A stretch of DNA of 56,530 bases from an uncultured Marinomonas sp. (GCA_938009755.1 CALLIL010000018.1:1-56530), one strand, 5' to 3'. Counted from the first letter of the stretch, positions 1-7,746 are shown. The notes: generated from the sequence alone by a model not told the origin. Made by a program: numbers and translations.

Positions 1-64
1 TGGACTTCCCAGACTTTACTAGACACCTATTAACGTTAAAATCTAGTTAAATAAGAGGTGTTTT

Positions 65-343
65 ATGAAGTCCAAACGTTATCCAGAAGAGTTTAAAAGA
101 GAAGCCGTTAAACAAGTAACTGAGCGCGGTTATTCTGTCGCTGAAGTGGCTCAACGGCTCGACACGACCACACATAGCTTATACGCTTGGATCAAAAAAT
201 ATGGAGAGCCACAGTCTCATTCATCAGAAGACCTTGATGTGGTCTCTGAAAACGCTCGACTCAAGTCTGAGCTGAGACGAATCACGGAGGAGCGTGACAT
301 TCTAAAAAAGGCCGCAAGGTACTTTGCCAACAACCCAGAGTAA
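65..343 (+). CDS. IS3-family transposase OrfA (HTH protein)
   Basis: This 92-residue protein has the helix-turn-helix typical of IS3 OrfA: the RYPEEFKREAVKQV start, the SVAEVAQRL recognition region and the SLYAWIKKYG segment, then a short leucine-zipper-like stretch (about residues 60-85). It binds the IS ends and regulates transposition. An AGAGGTG ribosome site lies just before the ATG. Near its end the heptamer A AAA AAG at 304-310 is a canonical slippery site; a -1 shift there would fuse OrfA to OrfB and make the active transposase of about 382 residues. Confidence 0.93.
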   Translation: MKSKRYPEEFKREAVKQVTERGYSVAEVAQRLDTTTHSLYAWIKKYGEPQSHSSEDLDVVSENARLKSELRRITEERDILKKAARYFANNPE

Positions 344-390
344 AGTACGCCTTTGTTCGAGATCACCAAAAAGAACACTCTGTTCAATTA

Positions 391-1212
391 ATGTGTCGCG
401 TCTTTAAAATTCATCGAAGCGGTTATTATGCTTGGTTAAAAAAGCCACTATCTGATCGGACCATTGAAGATCAGCGACTGTTAGAGCGAATACGTGAATG
501 CCACATCGCTAGCGGTGGAACCTATGGAAGCCCATGGATACATCGTGATCTACGAGATGAGGGAGAGTCTTGTAGCATACATCGTGTTGCCAAAATCATG
601 CGTAATAACAATATTAAAGCTCAGATTGGTTATAAACGTCGCCATGTCCAAAGCGGTAAAGTAGGCAAATTTGCTGACAACATATTAAAGCGTCAATTTA
701 ATCCTGATGCCCCTAATAAAGCATGGGTAAGTGATATCACCTACGTTAGAACTCATGAAGGTTTTTTATACGTCGCGACCGTTATCGACTTATTTTCCAG
801 GCGTGTTGTTGGATGGTCAATGGATAAAATGATGGATCGGCACTTAGTCATTAATGCTTTATTAATGGCCATCTGGCAGCGTAAACCTAAAAGCGAAGTA
901 CTGGTACACAGTGATCAGGGAAGCCAATATGCGAGCTCTGATTATCTCGCTTTTATGAAGGCTCATAATTTAGCGCCATCAATGAGTCGTCGAGGCAATT
1001 GTCATGATAATGCGGTAGCAGAAAGCTTTTTTGCCACCTTCAAGAAGAGAGTGACGAAACGAAAGATCTACTCGACACGAGAAGAAGCAAAAGGAGAGAT
1101 ATTTAATTTTATTGAGATGTTCTACAATCCGATAAAACGGCATTCACATACAGGCGGGGTGTCACCTGTAAAGTTCGAAGAAAAGTATTTTTTAGAAGTT
1201 CCTACTGTCTAG
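391..1212 (+). CDS. IS3-family transposase OrfB (DDE catalytic part)
   Basis: This is the catalytic half of the IS3 transposase, with the HTH_21 region and an rve integrase core. The DDE residues are visible: D in WVSDITYV, D in VHSDQGSQYAS, and E in NAVAESFFATFKK. The -1 frame is open from the A AAA AAG slippery heptamer at 304-310 onward, so the natural product is probably the OrfAB fusion and the ATG at 391 may not be used alone. All motifs are intact and no internal stop is seen, so the IS may still be active. Confidence 0.93.
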   Translation: MCRVFKIHRSGYYAWLKKPLSDRTIEDQRLLERIRECHIASGGTYGSPWIHRDLRDEGESCSIHRVAKIMRNNNIKAQIGYKRRHVQSGKVGKFADNILKRQFNPDAPNKAWVSDITYVRTHEGFLYVATVIDLFSRRVVGWSMDKMMDRHLVINALLMAIWQRKPKSEVLVHSDQGSQYASSDYLAFMKAHNLAPSMSRRGNCHDNAVAESFFATFKKRVTKRKIYSTREEAKGEIFNFIEMFYNPIKRHSHTGGVSPVKFEEKYFLEVPTV

Positions 1213-2402
1213 CAAACTCTGGGAAGTCCAATCATTAGTTTCTCATTTAGCAAAACTTCTCTAGTAGTGAAAAGTGGAGAGTAGGCTTCGTTTTGACTCA
1301 ATGTAATCACTAACTCATTTTCCATAATAAGCTGAGCAAATGATTGCGCTTGCTCTGCACTAATACCGTAATGAGACGCTTTAACCGCAACAAGGAAAAA
1401 AAGCTCTTGCTCTGTAAAAGTCGATTTTCTTTCCGTTAACTCTGCAAGAATGATCGAGTGATCAAGAAAATTAGGCTGAGACGTTTTTTCTGCTTCAACA
1501 AGATCTTGAATAACTGCCGGAGTTAATCCTTTTTGATTGAGTTGTTTTTTCCACTGCTTAAAGAGAGTATCCCTGTTTACATCAGACTTTTTTTGTCTGG
1601 TTGTTAGTTTGAAGTGCTGACCTTCCTTGCTAGCACTGCTTTTAAAACCTGCGTTATTTAATTCTTTTTGGATGTCTTTTGCTCTGCTCGAATAGTCATC
1701 ACAAATCTCTTTTGATATACCTTTTATTTGAAATGATTCACCATCAGGCTCTATCTCAAAGCCTAACTTCTTCATTTGAAATGCCATTTCTGATCGAAAA
1801 ATAGCTCCTAGAGGCTTTATCCAACGGAAAATTTTATAGGAGTCTATACTGCCGAATGTTCCATCTTTTCTAGGGGCTGCATTGAGCACAAGAGCATGTG
1901 TATGCAGCTGCGGTTCTTGTGCTCTGTTGGTGCAGTGCTCATAGGTCGCAACAATAAGACCTGATACTTTCTCGTATTGCTTGGATCCTTTACCGCGCCG
2001 AGTTATCGCGGCTTTTGATTCCATGGCATGGATGGCTTCTTGTACAGATTTACGCATAGCCTCTTCAATTTTTATTTGTAGTTCAGGTGTGCTGCAAGCC
2101 CATAAAATACTAATGCTTTTAGGAGCACTAAAAGTACAGTCCCAAGCACAGCGCCTTGCACCGTTGCCAGCATTTTGAACTAAGGGGTGGCCTTTAGGGG
2201 AGAACCCCTCCATAAGGTTGTTATAGTCGTTGTCTTCTATAGTTTTCCCGTGTAGGCCGAAGTATCTACTTCCTACCCCTGTCCACGTACCGTCGGGCTC
2301 ACCGTGATCTGAATAATATTCCTTGGCCTGCTTCTTAGCATTCAGCTGGGTCTGCTGTGAGAAATAATCTTTATTATTGACTGGGCTAATAGTTGCGACC
2401 AT
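1209..2402 (-). pseudogene. MobF (TrwC/TraI-like) relaxase, truncated by the IS
   Basis: This is the N-terminal relaxase of a conjugative or mobilizable element. It nicks oriT through tyrosines, here the YY pair at residues 29-30 in AKEYYSDHGEP, and holds metal with a histidine triad, here EHC plus HTHALVLN. The relaxase domain covers about residues 10-300, and the start of the helicase part is just visible. The last residues (GLPRVC) come from the IS right end, so native sequence stops at base 1231. Intact MobF relaxases are usually about 900-1000 residues or more. The rest presumably lies beyond the IS, outside the window. It starts 3 bases after the coupling-protein stop codon. Confidence 0.9.
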
Positions 2403-2405
2403 GAC

Positions 2406-4139
2406 TTAGCTCCATTTATTTAGAGTGTTTTTATTTTTAGGGTTTGAAGGAGTAGGGTTTTTTTCTACTTCTTTCCTTAACATCCATTTGGCAGGAATAA
2501 ACTTTTTTGCTTGAGCTGGCTTTTTGAATAGAGGCCAAGTGAGCTTATAAACTGATTGCCAGCCTGGAATGAAGAGATAGCCTTCAACACCTTGTTTATT
2601 GGCTTGTTTAAGCTGTGTTAGGTCAGAGGCTTCAACCAGTTTCTGTTTTGACCTAATGCCTATGTGATCTTTATTCTGGTAGTCGGGTACTTCAGCGGTC
2701 TGTTCACTTAGCATGTTAGATGTATAAGCTGCGTCATTTCCTGCTGTACCGAGTCGTAATGTGATGACGTTTGAAAGTAAGTTCAGTAGAGCATCAGTTT
2801 CGTTTTCTCCATAGATGCCACGGATTTGAGAGAGTGATTGAGTACAAATAACTGAACGTCCACCATATTCTCGTGAGAGCTCCAGCCACTTTTTAATGCT
2901 TGGGTTAGGCGGCAAGTTAGCGAACTCATCAATGAATAACCAAGTAGGCCTGCGCACGTCATTACTGGGTGATAGATAGTGCTTTGTCATAAAGGAGATA
3001 ACAGCATTACACAGTGGCTTACCTACGGCTTCATATTCACTACTTGCTTGAATGATAATCACATGCTTCTTATTACCGTCTTTAATCCATTGTTGCAGAC
3101 TAAATGATTTTTTATTGGTTCTTTTCCAAGCTAGGCCTAAATGCTTGAGCCAATTTAAGTTTGTAATCAGGTGTACAAAAAAACCTTGCGTTGTCTTAGA
3201 GTCTTTCTGAATCAGGCTGTTTATAGTTGGGTAGCAAGGCTTGATACGAAGGAGAATCTGTTCGTTCGAGAGCTTGAGTAACTCATATAAATCGTTCCAC
3301 TCCCACTTATTTTTGTGCTCATGCATCAAGGATACAATCATCCCTGTAAGAATTAATCGAGCGCCATCGGGCCAGATTTTTTCTTTTTCTTTGTCAGAAT
3401 AAGGAATCAAGCATTGAGCGAGTAATTCAGCATCCTCTTCTGAGTGAATGTCTTTGCCGATGTCCCACATTGCGCTACGAGCGTCCCAAGGAGCAAGTAA
3501 AATAGTATTGGATTTTTGGTAAAAACTTTGGGTGTATTCACCTTTTTCATCATAAATAATTGCATGATCTTTACGATCAATGACTTGCTGAATTATTGGC
3601 TTTAAAATTGTAGATTTACCAGCACCAGTTGTGCCTAAAATACAAAAGTTATTTTGCTCTCTTGCTATCGAAACAGGTATTTCTGGATGTACTTTAATCC
3701 CTAATTTGGCGTGAGCGCTCTTTAACTCTCGCTTTTGCTGTTTATTGGCATGTGCGATGGCTTCTTTCCCTGATCGCAGCTCAGGGCCAGATATATAATC
3801 TAACTCTTTTGAATTCCCACGGTTTTTCAAGCTGGCTTTTGTTATGCAAAATGAAAATATGAGAGACAACAGAAAAGGAACAGATAAATGGAGAAAAAAT
3901 ACTGTCTGCCACTCATATATGATGATCGAATCATAAAAATAACGTGATTCTTCGATTGGGATAAATGGAAATATATAGCCAAGAGTAGATAAAGCTATTC
4001 GAAGCAATTCAAGGGAAGAAGGCCAGTAAGAAGGTGATAGCCATGACCATGATAAGAATATAGATAGGCATGAAAATATAATTAATAGAAGGGTGTTTAA
4101 TAGTAAAAATTCTAGGACAAAAAAAGGGCTTCTGTTCAT
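2406..4139 (-). CDS. TrwB/TraD-like type IV coupling protein
   Basis: This 577-residue inner-membrane ATPase would link a relaxosome to a type IV secretion channel. Two hydrophobic N-terminal segments (about residues 8-30 and 78-100) are followed by a VirD4/TraD ATPase domain with Walker A GTTGAGKST (about 169-177) and Walker B WLFIDEFANLPP (about 400). The C-terminus is lysine-rich. The ATG is preceded by CAGGAG and lies 2 bases after the upstream gene stop; the relaxase follows 3 bases after its own stop. This order matches the trwA-trwB-trwC operon of plasmid R388. No T4SS genes are visible, so it may use a helper element's channel. Confidence 0.88.
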   Translation of the reverse strand: MNRSPFFVLEFLLLNTLLLIIFSCLSIFLSWSWLSPSYWPSSLELLRIALSTLGYIFPFIPIEESRYFYDSIIIYEWQTVFFLHLSVPFLLSLIFSFCITKASLKNRGNSKELDYISGPELRSGKEAIAHANKQQKRELKSAHAKLGIKVHPEIPVSIAREQNNFCILGTTGAGKSTILKPIIQQVIDRKDHAIIYDEKGEYTQSFYQKSNTILLAPWDARSAMWDIGKDIHSEEDAELLAQCLIPYSDKEKEKIWPDGARLILTGMIVSLMHEHKNKWEWNDLYELLKLSNEQILLRIKPCYPTINSLIQKDSKTTQGFFVHLITNLNWLKHLGLAWKRTNKKSFSLQQWIKDGNKKHVIIIQASSEYEAVGKPLCNAVISFMTKHYLSPSNDVRRPTWLFIDEFANLPPNPSIKKWLELSREYGGRSVICTQSLSQIRGIYGENETDALLNLLSNVITLRLGTAGNDAAYTSNMLSEQTAEVPDYQNKDHIGIRSKQKLVEASDLTQLKQANKQGVEGYLFIPGWQSVYKLTWPLFKKPAQAKKFIPAKWMLRKEVEKNPTPSNPKNKNTLNKWS

Positions 4140-4141
4140 TG

Positions 4142-4441
4142 TTATGCTCCTGTTTTAAGTCTGGTAATGTAGGCTTTTTTGGCAAGAGCTCGCTTGTGCT
4201 CATCTAACCCAGCAATAGCAGCTACCATTTCAAAGGTCTTATCTAGAAGCCTTTGTTCTAGTTCGATCAGTTGTTTGTTGAATTGCTTCTGGGCTCTATT
4301 GTCTTTCCAGATGCCACGAAAATATTCGGAAGTGTTTTTTCCGCTTCTTTTTATTTCTTCTTGAACCAAAGCAGAATCATGTGCAGAAAAGCGCACAGAA
4401 AACGTACATGATGCAGGTGTAAGGCTATAGTTTCTGGCCAT
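4142..4441 (-). CDS. Small ribbon-helix-helix mobilization accessory protein (TrwA/MobC-like)
   Basis: This 99-residue protein has an N-terminal beta strand (CTFSVRFSAHD) followed by helices (ALVQEEIKRSGKNTSEYFR), the pattern of ribbon-helix-helix relaxosome proteins that bind oriT and repress their own operon. The C-terminal half is predicted helical and charged. It is first in the mobilization operon, 2 bases before the coupling protein, with AAGGAC upstream of the ATG. The inverted repeats at 4516-4567, about 75-125 bases upstream, are plausible binding sites. Family assignment rests on pattern and context only. Confidence 0.65.
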   Translation of the reverse strand: MARNYSLTPASCTFSVRFSAHDSALVQEEIKRSGKNTSEYFRGIWKDNRAQKQFNKQLIELEQRLLDKTFEMVAAIAGLDEHKRALAKKAYITRLKTGA

Positions 4442-4515
4442 TTTTAAAGTCCTTATGTTGTATTTAGCGTATACATGTTGATTTTGTTGGTGTTTCTTTC
4501 ATTTTTAGGTACGTT

Positions 4516-4567
4516 GTGTTTACAACGCTGTAAACACGCTAACCCCATAGTTAATATGGAGTTAGCG
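4516..4567. other. Adjacent inverted repeats: candidate oriT or operator
   Basis: A perfect 9-bp inverted repeat (GTGTTTACA at 4516-4524, TGTAAACAC at 4529-4537) abuts a second one with 12-bp arms and one mismatch (CGCTAACCCCAT at 4537-4548, ATGGAGTTAGCG at 4556-4567). They lie upstream of the trwA-like gene, where R388-type elements carry oriT. No T-tract follows on either strand, which argues against a simple terminator. No nic site could be assigned. A terminator for the small gene ending at 4580 remains possible. Confidence 0.5.
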
Positions 4568-4579
4568 GTGATTTACCTC

Positions 4580-4921
4580 TTAATTGTCCGCTTCATAGGA
4601 GCTTGGGTCTGAGTCAATAAGATTCTCTATGTCTCTTAGAGTTGCTTTTTTAATTTCTCTGAGACACTCATGGGTTGGGGGCGAAAAGTCGCCTTTCTCG
4701 TGGAACACATCATAGGCCTTCATAACAACCCAATCTGTGTCTAGATCTTGACACTTTTCGAAAAATGGATGATCCAAATATTGGATAGTAAGCACTTGCA
4801 ATCTTTCCATTAAGTTAGAATTAGCAAACACTATCGGGCCTCCTCCTATCGGTTTTCCCTTTACTTGTTCGGTTGGTTTTTTAGCGAAGGCGCTGCATAG
4901 TTTTTTATAAAGCTTTTTCAT
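4580..4921 (-). CDS. Small unknown protein of the mobile element
   Basis: The function is not recognised. The chosen start (MKKLYKKLC) has an AAGGGGA ribosome site 5-10 bases upstream; an in-frame ATG at 4945 would overlap the preceding gene and lie before that site. The 113-residue product has a basic N-terminus and an acidic C-terminus (DIENLIDSDPSSYEADN), with no signal peptide or membrane segment. It starts 10 bases after the AlpA-like gene and is probably co-transcribed with it. It could be a regulator or a mobilization accessory protein, but nothing in the sequence decides this. Confidence 0.6.
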   Translation of the reverse strand: MKKLYKKLCSAFAKKPTEQVKGKPIGGGPIVFANSNLMERLQVLTIQYLDHPFFEKCQDLDTDWVVMKAYDVFHEKGDFSPPTHECLREIKKATLRDIENLIDSDPSSYEADN

Positions 4922-4931
4922 TTTGTTCCCC

Positions 4932-5126
4932 TTATTTATTTTCAAGCCAGTTGTTAATGTCTTTCAATTTCCACCCAATTACTCTTGGCCCGAGAGATAA
5001 TGGTTCTGGTAGTAATCCAGCCTTTCTCCATCGATAAATTGTCGAAGGGCTAATTCCTAAAGCTCCTGATAATTCGTTAGCTCTTATAAAGAGCTTTGTT
5101 CCTGTTTGTATTGAAGTCTGCAACAT
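4932..5126 (-). CDS. AlpA-type excisionase/regulator
   Basis: This 64-residue MerR-like winged helix protein matches the AlpA/HTH_17 pattern (IRANELSGALGISPSTIYRWRKAGLLPEPL...IGWKLKDINNWLENK). Such proteins act as recombination directionality factors or activate integrase genes in P4-type islands. It is divergent from the sigma-like gene at 5481, and two copies of a 28-bp direct repeat lie in the shared upstream region. An integrase of the matching type is in the same element at 7830-9083. Confidence 0.85.
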   Translation of the reverse strand: MLQTSIQTGTKLFIRANELSGALGISPSTIYRWRKAGLLPEPLSLGPRVIGWKLKDINNWLENK

Positions 5127-5174
5127 GGCTCGTTCTCCTGTTCTGTCCTAACAGTTATTGCTAGGCTCATTTGT

Positions 5175-5202
5175 CATTACCGATGTTTTTTCAAAAAGTG
5201 GG
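5175..5202 (+). repeat. 28-bp direct repeat, copy 1
   Basis: The copy begins CATTACCGATG and ends CAAAAAGTGGG. It is identical to the copy at 5270-5297, 95 bases away, and both are followed by one differing base and then AAG. The position between divergent genes suggests an operator, or an arm-type site for the recombinase or its directionality factor. Confidence 0.85.
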
Positions 5203-5269
5203 TAAGATCTTTAAAATTTCTCAGTCCATTTTTGATAGTGAAGTTGAGACATCTCTCGCCCTCGCTAAC

Positions 5270-5297
5270 CATTACCGATGTTTTTTCAAAAAGTGGG
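5270..5297 (+). repeat. 28-bp direct repeat, copy 2
   Basis: This is an exact second copy of the repeat at 5175-5202. The 95-bp spacing is close to nine helical turns, so proteins bound to both could lie on the same face of the DNA. Only two copies are seen, too few for a CRISPR array or a typical iteron set. Confidence 0.85.
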
Positions 5298-5480
5298 GAA
5301 GAAAATGAAGAAATTGAAATGATGTTTGGTATAGCTTTTTAAATATTGATTATTGATGAGGAGCTGGTACTTTAAATTGAAAGTTTTAGATGTATTAAGG
5401 GGGAGGGTGTATAGCCTTTCTCTCTTAAAAGGGTACAGGTAATTTTGTACTTCTAATCGAATGGGTTATATGGGGGAAAT

Positions 5481-6125
5481 ATGGAAGAACATACAGATAA
5501 GCAGCTACTTGAAGCTGTAGATAAAGGCTGCAAATTATCATTTGATGAATTTAAAAAGCGTTATAGGCCTCGTATAAAGTCTTTGTATGAAAAAGCCTTT
5601 CCTAAAGCCGAAGGCTTTTTACGTTATGATCGTGATGATTTATATAATGATATTGAAATGGAAGTGTGGGCTAAACTTTACAAGTCTCGACTTAATAAGG
5701 AATGGTACTTTGATGAGAATGACTCTATTGGCGGTCTTGTTCATCGCTGCGCTAGTAGTTTGATTTCAGACAAAATTACCGTGGCTTTAAATCATCGTTC
5801 TCATCTAAGTAAAGAAAAAAGAATGGCTAGTTCTGATGATCTTAATAAAACTATTTCAATGCATCATAATGGTTTCGATGATAATAATGTTGAAGGAGAT
5901 GCAGAATTAAATTTCTTTGATGATATGGAGTTGTCGCCAGAGTTTACAAATAAACTTCAAAGCCAGTTAGATCAGGAAGAGCAGGCTATTTATAGTTTGT
6001 TATCTAAAGGATTTAAGCGCGCCCAAATTTTAGATGAACTGGGATTAACTAAGGATAAATATATTGGTCGTCGTGAGAAAATCACAAAAAAGGCCGTGGC
6101 ATTACTTTCAGAGAGCTCTTCATAG
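5481..6125 (+). CDS. Sigma-70/ECF-like transcription factor of the mobile element
   Basis: This 214-residue protein has two helical parts. An N-terminal region-2-like domain (about residues 10-105) contains FDEFKKRYRPRIKSLYEKAF, DRDDLYNDIEMEVWAKLY and GLVHRCASSLISDKI. A C-terminal region-4-like helix-turn-helix (about 160-205) contains EEQAIYSLLSKGFKRAQILDEL. An acidic linker of low complexity joins them. That is the layout of ECF sigma factors and sigma-like phage or island regulators. Its 3' end overlaps the convergent nucleotidyltransferase gene by 6 bases. Its targets are unknown; the assignment is by pattern. Confidence 0.6.
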   Translation: MEEHTDKQLLEAVDKGCKLSFDEFKKRYRPRIKSLYEKAFPKAEGFLRYDRDDLYNDIEMEVWAKLYKSRLNKEWYFDENDSIGGLVHRCASSLISDKITVALNHRSHLSKEKRMASSDDLNKTISMHHNGFDDNNVEGDAELNFFDDMELSPEFTNKLQSQLDQEEQAIYSLLSKGFKRAQILDELGLTKDKYIGRREKITKKAVALLSESSS

Positions 6126-6416
6126 AAGAGCTTTATTAAAGGAAAGCTTATCTAGGCTTATACAGCCTGTACGATTTATAAAATCAGTCTCTCGTTCTTC
6201 TGAAGGGAGCATATAAAGTATGTCTAAAGGTAAATTTTTGCTCGCTGCTTTTAGTTCTTTCTTTAGCTTTATCAGGGGGGAGCCGATGGGGCCGACAATC
6301 AGAATATCTATATCGTTACCTATGCCAGTTAAGGTTGAACCAAACATATAGGATTCGAAGTTTGATAATGTCTTGCAGGACTCAAGTAGATAGTAGGCTA
6401 CTTCGTTTGCAGCCAT
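6120..6416 (-). CDS. Minimal (MNT-type) nucleotidyltransferase
   Basis: The proposed 98-residue product (start MAANEVAYYLL) carries the polymerase-beta-type motif: GS at 26-27, Asp35 and Asp37 in GNDIDILIVG, and a third Asp at 66 in LPLDILYM. Proteins of this size act as antitoxins that modify a partner (MNT/HEPN) or make small nucleotide products. The ATG at 6416 shares one base with the TGA of the upstream gene (TGATG), implying translational coupling; an upstream ATG at 6467 would overlap that gene by 52 bases. It is third of three coupled genes and has no HEPN partner beside it. Confidence 0.75.
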   Translation of the reverse strand: MAANEVAYYLLESCKTLSNFESYMFGSTLTGIGNDIDILIVGPIGSPLIKLKKELKAASKNLPLDILYMLPSEERETDFINRTGCISLDKLSFNKALL

Positions 6417-7057
6417 CAGACAGTCGCTAGAAACTGCTTGAAACCCTCGTTTTTTAATACTAAGCATCCTAATTCCTTACCTGCTTGGATGGCTGTTTTG
6501 CATGGAAATCCATTAGGGTTAATATTCCAAGCAATATCAATGTAGCCAAATTTTTCGTGAAATGTACGAATATTATCTGATGTCGGTTCATAATCGTCGA
6601 TAAGGCCTACTCGAAGCTCTTTTCCGTTCTTTAAAGTGATGGTAAAGACTCTGTCGAACTCCCTTCTCGTTTGCTTAACTGAGCCGTACTGGCGTATCAA
6701 TCTAGAAGAAAATAAGAATGTTTTATGTTCTGCATGCGGTGCATCACCATCAATGGCTGCTGATATCATGGTTCTTGAATCTCCCCAGCCAACAGGTTCT
6801 CGATCAAGTGTTGCTATAGCACCACCTTCCCAAACACAATTTCTTCTATAGCCACAGATAAAATTGATTTCAGGATAATGCTGAAGATAGCTTTCAACTA
6901 AACTTTTACTTACCTGCTCTTCTGCTGAAATTAGAGCAATTGTTTCGGGCTGGTCAGGCATTGTAATCTTTATTACATCACCACGAACTTGTTGTGCTGT
7001 ATATCTTGATCCATGTTTGTTGATATTCTGAATAGCGTACTTAACTTGCCAGTTCAT
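6416..7057 (-). CDS. Unknown protein between an HNH nuclease and a nucleotidyltransferase
   Basis: This 213-residue soluble protein is not recognised. The start chosen (MNWQVKYAIQNINKHG) overlaps the HNH gene stop by four bases (ATGA), so translation is coupled; a longer ATG at 7111 would overlap more. The sequence is mixed alpha/beta, with noticeable motifs ICGYRRNCVWEGGAIATL (about 67-84), VGWGDSRTM (about 89-97) and GLIDDYEPTSDNIRTFHEKFG (about 151-171). No signal peptide or membrane segment is visible. Context suggests it works with the HNH nuclease and nucleotidyltransferase, but no function can be given. Confidence 0.7.
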   Translation of the reverse strand: MNWQVKYAIQNINKHGSRYTAQQVRGDVIKITMPDQPETIALISAEEQVSKSLVESYLQHYPEINFICGYRRNCVWEGGAIATLDREPVGWGDSRTMISAAIDGDAPHAEHKTFLFSSRLIRQYGSVKQTRREFDRVFTITLKNGKELRVGLIDDYEPTSDNIRTFHEKFGYIDIAWNINPNGFPCKTAIQAGKELGCLVLKNEGFKQFLATV

Positions 7058-7746
7058 TTGAAAATGTCCTTCATTCCTTGTGGGAAGCGAATCGCTCCAC
7101 CAATTCCACATATATGTCTATTTGTTAGCCCTCGAACATGTTCTTGGTAGTCTGAGAATATCTCCCTTTCATTGTCTTCAAGAAGTTCGTAGTTAGCCTG
7201 AATAATAGACTTGATCGTATAGTGATTAGGTAGAATCACTCCTTTAACTCGCTGATCCCAAATAGCAGCCTTATCTGACTCAGGGTCAAATTCGAATTCA
7301 GTACCATCTATTGGTGCAAACTTCTTCCATATAGCTTTATTCTCATCTAGTTTTTGAATCACTGCTGCCCGTGCTTTAGATCTGCTTCCGTATAGCTTGA
7401 TTCCTTGATGAGTAGCAAGATTTGCTAGATGCATTTCCTTCCATTCCAAAAGTATTTGCCTAGGGTAAGCATCTGGATTTTTATCAATGATAGTGTGGCA
7501 TGTTGGGCAAAGTAGAATTAAGTTTTCAAATGAATCGGCTTCATACTCTTCAGCTGCTTCGGTGCTACGAGGGCCAAGCTTGCCGTGAGGTAGAACGTGT
7601 GCCATTTCTGCTATATGTTTAAACCCATTGAGCTCTTCAGGGTATAAAGAGTCTAAACATTCAGGTCTTTGACAATGACCTGCCGAACTTGCAAAAAGCC
7701 TTAGTCGAATTTCTGTTGGAATTGCTTTCCGTGTGGTTTTAGTCAC
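7054..7746 (-). CDS. HNH endonuclease
   Basis: This 230-residue protein has an N-terminal HNH domain with a four-cysteine zinc knuckle (Cys25, Cys30, Cys80, Cys83). The catalytic pattern is His50 in EMAHVLPHG, Asn75 in ENLILLCP and His84 in CPTCHTIID. The C-terminal half (about 115-230) is unrecognised, with no known domain visible. It starts with GTG, 7 bases after AAGGAA. It heads three overlapping genes (ATGA, then TGATG). HNH nucleases with unknown partner domains are common effectors in phage-defence cassettes; that role here is inference. Confidence 0.85.
   Translation of the reverse strand: MTKTTRKAIPTEIRLRLFASSAGHCQRPECLDSLYPEELNGFKHIAEMAHVLPHGKLGPRSTEAAEEYEADSFENLILLCPTCHTIIDKNPDAYPRQILLEWKEMHLANLATHQGIKLYGSRSKARAAVIQKLDENKAIWKKFAPIDGTEFEFDPESDKAAIWDQRVKGVILPNHYTIKSIIQANYELLEDNEREIFSDYQEHVRGLTNRHICGIGGAIRFPQGMKDIFK

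Larger units (their letters stand above)
1..1230 (+). mobile_element. Complete IS3-family insertion sequence
   Basis: The element is bounded by imperfect terminal inverted repeats. The left end begins TGGACTTCCCAGACTTTACT and the complement of the right end begins TGGACTTCCCAGAGTTTGCT, ending exactly at 1230. It holds orfA and an orfB-type transposase in the -1 frame, the usual IS3 arrangement. Base 1 of the window is the first base of the IS, so the target duplication cannot be checked. The right end sits inside a relaxase gene and truncates it. The exact subgroup is not resolved by eye. Confidence 0.95.
5127..5480. promoter_or_regulatory. Divergent control region of the mobile element
   Basis: This 354-base AT-rich region separates the alpA-like gene (minus) from the sigma-like gene (plus). 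It holds the 28-bp direct repeats at 5175-5202 and 5270-5297, and a short GTAC...GTAC motif around 5437-5451. No convincing open reading frame is present. Promoters for both genes must lie here, but clear -35/-10 pairs were not assigned. Confidence 0.5.

Noticed and set aside
5175-5297. Two identical repeats as a CRISPR array
   Set aside because: There are only two copies, the 67-base spacing is too long for a spacer, and no cas gene is present.
6120-7746. CBASS assignment of the HNH/nucleotidyltransferase cassette
   Set aside because: The nucleotidyltransferase is only about 98 residues, far smaller than a CD-NTase, and no Cap2/Cap3-type helper is present.
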